Origin: Kiritimatiellota bacterium
GTDB lineage: Bacteria > Verrucomicrobiota > Lentisphaeria > Oligosphaerales > JAADHN01
DNA: 49,362 bases
Direction of reading: 5' to 3'
NCBI GenBank assembly: GCA_013151865.1
Contig: JAADHN010000044.1
Coordinates: 1-49,362 of the forward strand
The position numbers and the translations under genes were made by a program. Each line of letters opens with the position of its first letter. The stretch's first letter is position 1. The notes below the pieces were generated by a model, which searched no databases, was not told the DNA's origin, and saw only the letters and a program-made list of their open reading frames with translations. Below, piece after piece: positions 9,771-18,600 of the stretch.

Positions 9771-11992
9771 ACCCGTTGGTTTCCATGGCCTACGCCGTAT
9801 TGATTACGGCCGTGCTGACAGTGGCGGCCGCAGCCGCGGCGTGGCGCTCGTCGCACAGCCTGGGGCGAACACTCCGGCTCATTGTGACCGGGGCCCGCAC
9901 TTCCGCCGTCCTGCTGCTCTGCGTACTGCTCTTCAATCCCGGGAATTGGCGACGCCGACGGAATTCGCAGGATCGGCCGTGGCTGATCCTGCTCGACCGC
10001 AGCGCGAGCATGGCGGTCCGGGATGAAGGCGGCGCCGCCCGTTGGGACGCGGCCCTGCGACTTGCCCGACGTCTGGACCGAGCGAACGATGCCGGGCCCA
10101 TCTTCCGCTTCTCAACCTTCACCGACCGCCTCGAAAACGCCATGTCGCTCGACGCGGCCGAAAAACGGCTGCCCGATGGACGGACATCGGATATCGCCCG
10201 CAGCCTCGAAGACGCCGTAACCCCTGGGACCGTCGCCGGAACCGGCCCGGCGGGCGTGCTGCTGGTGTCCGATGGCCGCCAAGTCGGTCCGGGCGATCCG
10301 GAACGGGCGGTAGCCCTCGCTGTGGCGGCAGGCATCCCGGTATACGCCGTGACAGTGGGCGGGCGGGTCCCGATAAAAGACCTCGCCCTCGAAAACGTTC
10401 GCCGCCGCTATGTGGTTTTCAAAAACCGGAAATGGCGATTGCGCGTACGGGTCCGGGCAACCGGTCTGGGCCCTGTGGAACCGGAATTGCGCGTGCTCGA
10501 TCCCGGCGGTCGGGTCGCGGCGGAACGCCGGGTTCGCCTCGCGGACGGCGCCGAGGCCGCCGTCACGTTCGTACTCGATGCCGGAGACCGATCCGGCTGC
10601 TTCGTCTGGCGCATTGAGACAGCGCCATGGCCCGGGGAATCGAACCCGGCGAACAATCACCTGGACACGAGTGTCGCGGTCCTGGATCGGCCCGCCAAGG
10701 TCCTTCTCCTCGAGGGCGTGCCCGGTTGGGACAGCAAGTTCACGGCCCGCGCTCTGCGCAACAGGCCAACCATCGAACTCACCGAAATGTACCGTGTGGG
10801 GCCGGGGCGATTCTATCGGATCTCGCCCGGTGGGGAACGCAATGATCTGCCGCGCCGCGCCGCGGTCTCGCTGAGCGCCGCGGAGTTCGCAAAATTCGAC
10901 GTGGTTCTGATCGGTAAAGGGTTGGACGCTTTTTTCGGCGCCGCCGGCAGCGACGCTTTGGTGTCCTGGGTCGACCGGCAGGGCGGGATGGTGGTGTTCT
11001 TCCGCGGTCCGCCGTGCTCGAGAGCCGATGACGCGGTGGACGCTCTGCTGCCCGTGGCCTGGGACACGGGAAATATCGGCGGCGCGCACCTGAGCCCCAC
11101 CCCCGAGGCCGCGGCGGAACTGTTCGACGATGTGCTGGCGGAGGCGAAGATCGCCCATGTTTCCCGCCTTCCCGTGCTGCCCCCGGTACGCCGTTGCCGC
11201 GCCGCCCCCGGATTCAGCCGGGTGCTGGCCGCGGCGCGAACGCCGCACGACCCCGGCGACGACCGCGCCGCGGTCCCCGTCCTGGCCGTACGGCGCGCAG
11301 GACGCGGCCTGAGCGTGGTGCTGACCGTCAACGGCTTCTGGCGCTGGGACTTCTTCGCCCGGGAGCCCGAGGCATCCGCGTTTTTCCGCGCGTTCTGGCC
11401 CGGCTTGATTCATTGGGTCCTGACGCACTCGGAATTCCTTCCCGGGGCCCCGTGGGCGCTCGATGCGGAACCGACTGCAGTTCGCCTCGGTACGCCGATT
11501 CAAGTGCGGGTGCGAGCGCGGTACGGCGTTCGCGCCGCCCCCCCCACGATCCGGGTGATCCTGGCGGACAAGAGGATCGCGAGCTTGGCCCCGGCTCGGA
11601 ATACGGCGCCGGACGCAGAGGGCGAATGGCAGGCAGTGTATGTTCCGCCGCGACCCGGACTGCTGCGGTTCCGATTGCCGGAGAGCGCCGACGAAGGAGC
11701 GGGCCGAGCCGTGGAGCGCACCGTGCGCGTAATGCCGCCTCCCGCGGAGTCGGATGACCTGAGTGCGGACCCCGCTTTCCTCGAACGCTTGGCGGCGCGG
11801 ACGGACGGCAAGGTCGTTGCCCCAAGTGAGTGCCGACCCGACGCCGTTTTTTTCCATGCCCCGCCCGCGCTGGCCGAAGATGATGCCGAGGCAGTTTGGG
11901 GGCCGTCCTGGGACTCGGCTTTTTTCCTCGCGACCATTCTCGTTCTGTTCGGTGGGGAGATCTTTCTCCGGCGCCGGAATGGACTGTTATGA
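9767..11992 (+). CDS. Membrane VWA protein with glutamine amidotransferase-like middle region
   Basis: 741 residues from ATG 9767, which overlaps the upstream stop and has GGGAGA as ribosome binding site. Two N-terminal membrane segments (about 8-26 and 45-57) are followed by a VWA domain with MIDAS motif DRSASM (77-82). After a beta-rich stretch comes a region typical of the class I glutamine amidotransferase-like fold in such proteins (KVLLLEGVPGWDSKF, VVLIGKGLDAFF), which appears non-catalytic. A C-terminal helix (AFFLATILVLFGGEIF) precedes RRRN. These large VWA proteins are usual partners of BatA, DUF58 and MoxR in PVC bacteria and Acidobacteria. Function unknown; probably envelope-located. 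Confidence 0.88.
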   Translation: MNPLVSMAYAVLITAVLTVAAAAAAWRSSHSLGRTLRLIVTGARTSAVLLLCVLLFNPGNWRRRRNSQDRPWLILLDRSASMAVRDEGGAARWDAALRLARRLDRANDAGPIFRFSTFTDRLENAMSLDAAEKRLPDGRTSDIARSLEDAVTPGTVAGTGPAGVLLVSDGRQVGPGDPERAVALAVAAGIPVYAVTVGGRVPIKDLALENVRRRYVVFKNRKWRLRVRVRATGLGPVEPELRVLDPGGRVAAERRVRLADGAEAAVTFVLDAGDRSGCFVWRIETAPWPGESNPANNHLDTSVAVLDRPAKVLLLEGVPGWDSKFTARALRNRPTIELTEMYRVGPGRFYRISPGGERNDLPRRAAVSLSAAEFAKFDVVLIGKGLDAFFGAAGSDALVSWVDRQGGMVVFFRGPPCSRADDAVDALLPVAWDTGNIGGAHLSPTPEAAAELFDDVLAEAKIAHVSRLPVLPPVRRCRAAPGFSRVLAAARTPHDPGDDRAAVPVLAVRRAGRGLSVVLTVNGFWRWDFFAREPEASAFFRAFWPGLIHWVLTHSEFLPGAPWALDAEPTAVRLGTPIQVRVRARYGVRAAPPTIRVILADKRIASLAPARNTAPDAEGEWQAVYVPPRPGLLRFRLPESADEGAGRAVERTVRVMPPPAESDDLSADPAFLERLAARTDGKVVAPSECRPDAVFFHAPPALAEDDAEAVWGPSWDSAFFLATILVLFGGEIFLRRRNGLL

Positions 11993-14919
11993 ATCACGCC
12001 TCAACACAAAACGGAACTGCCGGAGGCCTGGCCCCGGACGCCGGCACGGACGAACCCGCGGCCGCGGCCTTTCGGCAACGGTTGGCTCGGCTCGCGTGGG
12101 GCCTGCGTTTCGGGCGCCTCACCGAGGCGGCGACTGCCGGCCTTTTCCGGATCGTGCTCGTCGTCGCGGCATTGACGGTTTTCGACCTCGCCGCCGCACC
12201 GGGACCGGGGCTGCGCGCCGGGCTGGGGCTGGCGGCGTTGATGGTTCTCTTGCCCTGGGGCGCGTTCGGGTTGACGCGAAGTCTGGGCGTGAACGCCCGC
12301 GATGCGGCTCGTCGGGTCGACGAACTTGCCGGAGACCGACGGCGCCCGGTGTTGACGGCCTGGGAACTGCTGGCCGCACGACCTGCCGCGGCCTTTGCGG
12401 AGTCCGCAAGCCTGCATCGGTTCCTCACGGGCCGAATTCTTGCGCAGGCCGCGGCACGGATCGAGCCCCTTACGGGGCGACGGTTATGGCCGACCCCCGC
12501 CATTCGCCGCCGGCTGCGTGCGTTCTTCCTCCTTCTTCTTGCCTTGACCATCGTAGCCGTGCCGGCGCGCAGAGCGGTCGGCACGGCCCTGCTCCGAAGT
12601 TGTCTGCCGTGGCGAGACGTGCCGCCTTATACCCGCTACCGATTCGCGGTGAAACCCGATCCTGCCGTCGTGCTCTACGGAAACGCCGTCGAATTGACCG
12701 CCGCCGTATCCGGGCCGCGCGTCCAGGCGCCGGTGCGGGTGACGACACGCGCGGACGGCAAGACCGCTTCGGCGCTGTGTTTTCGCCGGGGCGCCCGCGA
12801 GTTCCTGCTCCGGGTCGAACATGTGGTGCGGCCCTTCGAGTTCTGTTTCCGTATCGGACGGCGGGCACGGACCCGCTGGCGCCGGGTGACGGTCCGTCTC
12901 GAACCGCGTTTCGAAGAGATCCGTCTCGTGCTCGATCCGCCGTCGTACACGCACCGTCCCCGGCGTTCTTTCCGGAGCGGGCTGGGATCGGTGAATGTCC
13001 TGCGCGGGACCGGGGCGCGGCTCGAAGTCCGGAGCAACCGACCGCTGGCGGGCGGAACGCTCACCATTCTCACCGCCGGCGACCAACGCGTTCGCCGAGA
13101 AGTCACCGGCCGCGGTCATCCCCCGGGAAAGGTGGCCGTGTTCGCCTGGACGGTCGACTGCGGCGGCGCGGTCGAGGTGCGGCTCAGGGACGTTCAAGGG
13201 ATTGTCTCCCGCACACCGTTGTGTTTCGATCTGGTTCTCGAAGAAGACAAGCCGCCCGCCGCCGGTCTGTCCGCACCGCCGTCCGTCTCGGTCGCCACGC
13301 CCGATGCCCGACTGCCCCTGGTCGGCTGGGCGGAAGACGATGTCGGGTTGAGTTCAGTGCGTTGGGTCCGGGCCGTACGCGGCTACCGCGACCGCAGTGT
13401 TGCGTTGCCGGTGCCGGCCGCCGTCGCGCGATATGACTTTCAGCGCAGCCTGGATTTGGGCGTGCTCGGGGTCGCTCCCGGGGATGTGCTCGAGTTCTAC
13501 CTCGAAGCCCGGGACAACAACCCGGAAGTCCCCGGGGTCAACGTTTCGGAGATTGCCCGAGTGACCGTTATCTCCAAAGAACAATATGCACGTATCCTGC
13601 GGGCACGCACCACGCTCGAAGAAATCGCCGCACGGGCGAAACTCATCGAGCAGGCGCTCGACACCGTACGCAAAGCTGCGGAAGCGCTGCGCAAAGAAGC
13701 TGCCGAGGGCGGAAACGCAGAACCGGACCGCAAAAAGACGCGACGCCGCATCGCTGCCTTGCGCAAGGCCCTTGAACAGGTCCGGAAAGTCCTGGACCGA
13801 CTCGCCGCCGAGTTGCCGGTGTATGCCAGCGAGAAGGCGTTGCACAAAAGCCTCGAGGCCACACGCAAAGCCCTGGGAAAGGCCGCCCAAATCGTCGCGG
13901 GAATGCAGCCGGGCTCGCCGGGCCTCACCGAGAAGGTGGATTCGGTGCTTGACATGTTGGGTGAACGCTCGCGCCAAGCGCGACGGGACTGGCGGCAGGC
14001 CGCGCAGTTGGCGGTCATCGCACGGCTCATGCAGGCGGGTGTGATGTACGTGAAATCGGTTGAGCTGCAGGAGGATATCGTGCGGCGTCTGAGCCGCTTC
14101 GAACCGGAGAACGCCCGGCAGGATCCCGATTACGTCCGCTTGTTCGCGGACCGCGAGCGCCGCGTGCGGGAGGCGCTGGCCGTGCTGCCGGAGCGAATCC
14201 GCGCTTTGGCCGATCGGTTGTCGGACGAGTATTTCGAGGTCCGCGACAGTGCACGTGCTTTTGCCATGGATTTGGAAAGACTGAAACTGCCGGCGCTGCT
14301 GGAACAGGCCGAAGCCGCCATGCGTGCCGGCGACGGGAGGACCGCTTGTCGCCTGGCCGGGGAAGCCCTCGAAAAAATGCGGGAACTGCGACGCAAGTAC
14401 GACAGTTCCACGTGCTATGGAGCGCTGTGCGTCGGGAAATGCCGGTTTTCGCTCCCGGGGCCGGGCACGGAGACCTTGGCCCAGGTATATGCGCTCCTGG
14501 CGGGCGCCGGGGGTGGCGGAGGGGGAGGGTTCGGTTCCGCCGGGTACGCCGGCGGCTACGGGAAGTCCGAGCACGGTTACGGCATGAGCGGCTGGGCCGC
14601 CGCCGCGACGGCCCTGTACGGTCCGCCGCGGCTCCAACCCGTGGGCGGGGGAGGGCGGCGGGACGCCGACGGAAACGGGCGCACCACCGCCGCGAGCGTG
14701 AATGTCGAACGCCTGGCCACCGAAAAACGCGTCGATACACCACGAACAAGGCGCCCTGCCGGGCGCGACATCCGGCCGCGGCGCGTGCCGGAGAAATACC
14801 GGAAAGCTGTGGAACGGTACTTTGCGGCAAGCCCGAAACCGCAATGGCGCCCGCCACCCGGAAACGAAGCGGACAGGGGGAATCAAAATGGACTGCGCGG
14901 ACGAAACGAGACGCGCTGA
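11989..14919 (+). CDS. Membrane-anchored coiled-coil protein (DUF4175-like), Gly/Tyr-rich C-terminus
   Basis: 976 residues from ATG 11989, overlapping the upstream stop by four bases. Three hydrophobic segments near the N-terminus (about 50-68, 73-95, 177-195) anchor it; a beta-rich region follows to about 520 with EFYLEARDNN, seen in DUF4175-type proteins. Residues about 530-800 are strongly predicted coiled coil (KAAEALRKEAAEGG, RKALEQVRKVLDRLAAEL). A cysteine cluster at C809, C814 and C818 (CX4CX3C) precedes a Gly-rich tract of seven consecutive Gly and a Gly/Tyr-rich tail. The family is assigned from architecture and gene order, so it could be another long periplasmic coiled-coil protein. 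It sits between the VWA pair and the DUF4159 gene. Confidence 0.8.
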   Translation: MNHASTQNGTAGGLAPDAGTDEPAAAAFRQRLARLAWGLRFGRLTEAATAGLFRIVLVVAALTVFDLAAAPGPGLRAGLGLAALMVLLPWGAFGLTRSLGVNARDAARRVDELAGDRRRPVLTAWELLAARPAAAFAESASLHRFLTGRILAQAAARIEPLTGRRLWPTPAIRRRLRAFFLLLLALTIVAVPARRAVGTALLRSCLPWRDVPPYTRYRFAVKPDPAVVLYGNAVELTAAVSGPRVQAPVRVTTRADGKTASALCFRRGAREFLLRVEHVVRPFEFCFRIGRRARTRWRRVTVRLEPRFEEIRLVLDPPSYTHRPRRSFRSGLGSVNVLRGTGARLEVRSNRPLAGGTLTILTAGDQRVRREVTGRGHPPGKVAVFAWTVDCGGAVEVRLRDVQGIVSRTPLCFDLVLEEDKPPAAGLSAPPSVSVATPDARLPLVGWAEDDVGLSSVRWVRAVRGYRDRSVALPVPAAVARYDFQRSLDLGVLGVAPGDVLEFYLEARDNNPEVPGVNVSEIARVTVISKEQYARILRARTTLEEIAARAKLIEQALDTVRKAAEALRKEAAEGGNAEPDRKKTRRRIAALRKALEQVRKVLDRLAAELPVYASEKALHKSLEATRKALGKAAQIVAGMQPGSPGLTEKVDSVLDMLGERSRQARRDWRQAAQLAVIARLMQAGVMYVKSVELQEDIVRRLSRFEPENARQDPDYVRLFADRERRVREALAVLPERIRALADRLSDEYFEVRDSARAFAMDLERLKLPALLEQAEAAMRAGDGRTACRLAGEALEKMRELRRKYDSSTCYGALCVGKCRFSLPGPGTETLAQVYALLAGAGGGGGGGFGSAGYAGGYGKSEHGYGMSGWAAAATALYGPPRLQPVGGGGRRDADGNGRTTAASVNVERLATEKRVDTPRTRRPAGRDIRPRRVPEKYRKAVERYFAASPKPQWRPPPGNEADRGNQNGLRGRNETR

Positions 14920-14941
14920 GCGAGCGAAAAGGGGCCCTGCA

Positions 14942-15601
14942 ATGCGGATATCGCGCGCCATGGTGTTCATGTGCATGGGGGGGTGGCTTGCCTTTGTGCT
15001 GCGGGCGGCGGCCAAAGAGGACGTCATCCAATGCGCCAATTTGATCTACGGCGGAACCCACACCTCGCGCTGCTTCAGTCACGAGTTTCTCACTCGCGTC
15101 CAGGAAGTGGCCGGCATTCCCACGGCCCGGCGCTTTCGCAGCGTGAAACTCGTATCTCGAGAACTGTTTCAGTATCCTTTCGCCGTGATGACCGGGGAGA
15201 AGGAGTTCTCTCTGTCGCCGAAAGAGCGCGAAAACCTGAAACGATATGTCGCGCACGGCGGCTTCTTGCTGGCGTCCGCCGGATGCTCCAGTGCTGAATG
15301 GGACCGGTGTTTCCGGCGCGAACTCCGCACGATTTTCCCGAAACGCGAATTGAAGCGCATTGCCATGAATCATCCGGTTTTTCGGGCCGTGTACGAAGTC
15401 AAGAAGCTCGAATTGACCCATGACGGTCCCGACGCCCGGCTCTGGGGCTTGCAATTGGATGGCGGGATCGTCCTGGTTTACTCGCCCCAAGGCTTGAACG
15501 ACACGGCCCACACCAAAGGTTGCTGTTGCTGTGGCGGGAACGAAATCTCCAATTCCCTCGAATTGAACGTGAATCTGCTCGTGTACGCACTCTTGCATTA
15601 A
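14942..15601 (+). CDS. Exported DUF4159 domain protein, cysteine-rich
   Basis: 219 residues. ATG 14942 is preceded by AAAAGGGG and gives a signal peptide (MRISRAMVFMCMGGWLAFVL, cleavage near RAAA). An earlier in-frame ATG at 14888 also has a good binding site but would put 18 charged residues ahead of the signal. The DUF4159 core is clear: ELFQYPFAVMTG, LKRYVAHGGFLLAS, ELRTIFPKRELKRI, NHPVF and a C-terminal LELNVNLLVYAL. DUF4159 is a class I amidotransferase-like fold of unknown function, often found at the end of MoxR/VWA cassettes. A run of four cysteines (GCCCCGG) near the C-terminus is odd, and several other cysteines are present. Confidence 0.88.
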   Translation: MRISRAMVFMCMGGWLAFVLRAAAKEDVIQCANLIYGGTHTSRCFSHEFLTRVQEVAGIPTARRFRSVKLVSRELFQYPFAVMTGEKEFSLSPKERENLKRYVAHGGFLLASAGCSSAEWDRCFRRELRTIFPKRELKRIAMNHPVFRAVYEVKKLELTHDGPDARLWGLQLDGGIVLVYSPQGLNDTAHTKGCCCCGGNEISNSLELNVNLLVYALLH

Positions 15602-15625
15602 CGACCCGACGAGGAACGCCCGGAC

Positions 15626-18600
15626 ATGCCAAGTGCGGCCAATCAAGAACCGCGGATACCGCCCCGCCGTCTCCGGCGCCTGCGGTGTCGGCGTTTCATT
15701 CTCGTGCTGTTATTCGCCGGGATGCCGGCCGGGGCGTCCGTCCCGGAGGATAGGGGGGCGGGCGGACCGCAGTGGCTCGATTCACCGTACACGGCACTTG
15801 CCGAGAGCGACATCGAGCAAAAGCCGGTGCTGTTCTACTTCACTGCGCCCGACTCGAAAGCCTGCACCCGCTTCCGGCGCGACATCCTCGATGCCGAGGG
15901 ATTGATCCCCACTTTGGCGCTCTTCGCCTTGGCGGAACTCGATATCGAGGAATCCGCGGACTTGGCTCGGCGATTCGGCGTCGCCCGTCCCCCCGCAGTG
16001 GTGGTCCTGCCAGCAGGGGGCGATACCCCCGTCGCGCGCCTCACGCCGGACATGAGCGTGGAGGAGGTGCGCCGCGCCCTCGATGCCGTACTGACGCCGG
16101 AAGCGCGGCGCAGTCGCCGCCGACAACAGGTCCGGACCCTCCTGTATCGACTGCAGACCGGCAGCTTGGATGACGCGGGTTGGGTCCAATTGCTTTTGGG
16201 AATGAACGATGCCGGGCAGCGCGCAGCAATCCGCCGTCAGGTGTTCCAACTCGAGAGGTTCCCGGCCGGCCCCTTGACCCAACTGCTCGAGCACCCGCGA
16301 CTGGCCGTCCGCTGCGGGGCGATTGAATTGCTCGAGGAGCAAACCGGGCGCAATTTCGGGTACGATCCGTGGCAGAAGCCTGGCGCGGTGGCGAACCGGA
16401 CGGCCCTCGAACAATGGCGGACCTGGGCGTCGAGCCGGGCTGCGGGCAAACAGGAGACCCCGGAAAAGGCCATCCATGCCCCAAGCGGCGCCGGGAAGAC
16501 CGGCCGGCGGAAGGTCCGGTACTCGCCGCTGACCCGGGACGACGCGGAGCGGCTCTTGGCCGAATACCTCCGCACCGAGCCCGAACGCAGTATCCGGGCG
16601 GCCCACAGCCTGGTCCAAGGCGGCCGGGCGGTTGCGGAGTTGCTGCGCCGACGCCTCGCCCGACCCGGGGGCGTCCAAAAAGCGGATCGGGACAGGGTCC
16701 GCCAGTTGATGTACGTCGCTTTTCTCAACGACGCCGGCGCCGTGCAAAACGGCTGGCGATTGGCCCGCGACCTGGTGTTCGGCGCCCGGCACGCCCGGAT
16801 CGCGGCGATCCGCACCATTGGGGCGGCGGGCCCCGCGGCAGTCCCCATCATGACCGATCTGCTCGAGGATCGGCAGCCCCTGGTCCGGGAAGCCTGTGTC
16901 GAGAGCCTGGTGCAGTCCCTCGGGCTGCGCGCCGTCGCGGTTCTCGAGGCGCAACTGCAAAAAGAAAAGGACCCGGATGTCGTCTTCATGGCGCTGCGCA
17001 AACTCGGCCAAGTGCCGACGCTGCGGTCGCTGCGCCTGCTGGTAGGGCGCCTCCGCCCAACCGAAAATGAAGACCTCGTGCTGGCCGCGTTACGGAGCAT
17101 CGGGGAAATAGGCGCCGCTGCGGCGCCCGTCGCCGAAAGCGTGGGGAAGTGCCTCGCAGACCCGCGCTGGCGTGTGCGGGCGGCAGTCCTCGAAACGGTC
17201 CGGAGAATTGGGCTCAAATCTTTGGCGGACAAAGTCGAAAAATGCCTGAAGGACCCCGACGATTTCGTCCGGGTTCGGGCTTTCGAGGCGTATATCGCAC
17301 TGGCGTCGAAAGAAGATCTCCTCAAGCGTCTGGTCCCGCGCGCACTCCGGGACCATCGTCTCATCCCCCTGGTTGCCGGCGGACTGGATCAGCGCCGCGC
17401 AGCGCCCCCGAAAGGTCTGCTGGAGATCTTGCCCGAACTGAAAAGCGAGATTGCCTTGGCGGTGATCGAGCAGTGTTGCGAGAACAGACAGTCCATGCCA
17501 GTGCTCGCGGCCCTCGTTCGCCACAATGACGAAGACGTGGTGTGCGCGGCGCTTCGCAGAATGACGCTCGATGCGGCGAAGTCCCGTGAAATCGTGGCCC
17601 GACAGGTTCGTTCCGGCAAACGCCCCCGCATCCTGGCAGCACTCGAGAGCGTCGCCATACCGGACTCTTCCGCGAACAAATCGGGCTTCGAAGTCCTCGC
17701 CGCGCGAGCGCGCAGACTTGCGAAATCCGCAGCGCCCCAGTCGTCGTCCGAACGGAACAGCGCGTCCGAGCAAAGGGAAGACGCCGCCCTGTCCCAATTG
17801 CTCCGTGCGTTTGCAGGTGCGAGCGACGAGACCGCCGTCAAGACCGAAGCGCCGGCGAAGGTGGACCGCAAGAGCAAAAACGCCGCCCGCGGTCGGGACG
17901 TCTCGCCGGCGGCAGGGACCGAGGCAGATGACTTGGTTTCCGCTTTCCTCGGCGGCGGGAAGGAAAGCCCGGGGAAAACCCGAAAACCCGCCAATCAGGC
18001 CCAAGGCCGGTCCGGGAGTTGGAAAAACCTGCTGCAGGCCGTGCTCGATGTCTTTGCCGCCACCCGCGACCGGGAAGTGAAAGCAGCGGCGGCAGCCGGA
18101 GTGGTGGCGCTCGGTCAGCCGGACACTCTCGAGTGGCTGGCGGAAAACTGGAAGGGACTGACGAAACGCTTACGGGGACGGGTCAGCGAAAAGTTGTCGG
18201 TCGTGCCGGCGCAGTGCGTGAACCGCCGGTTCTTTGCACTCATGCTGGACGATCCGGACCCTGCCGTCCGGGAACGCGGCGCCGTTCTTTGCGTCAGGCG
18301 TCTCGGCACGCCCGAAATCGCCGACCTACTGTTCTCGCGCATCGCTTCCGGGCGTGTCGTGTTAACACGGGAAATGGGGTACGGCGCCGAAGGTTTCCGA
18401 AGTGCGGACCGGACCGCGCTCCGGCGCTGGGCTTCGAAGTTTCTCGGCATGCGTTCGAAGGTGGAGATGCAGGCGTATGGCCTTTGTCTGTTCGGGCTCG
18501 CCTGGGACAAGCAAAAAGACGGGCGCCGGTTCGACCGTTTCCTGGTCCGGACCCCCTATCCGCGGCTCCAGCGGTTCGCCGCTCTGGTGCTGCTCGCCTG

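Noticed and set aside
10620-10650. A tRNA T-arm-like GGGGAATCGAACCC sequence
   Set aside because: The stem does not pair properly on the minus strand, no acceptor or anticodon arm is found around it, and it lies inside the VWA gene (Pro-Gly-Glu-Ser-Asn codons).
13354-15646. Two 540-560-codon minus-strand frames opposite the coiled-coil and DUF4159 genes
   Set aside because: The plus strand encodes the better-supported proteins with overlaps and ribosome binding sites.
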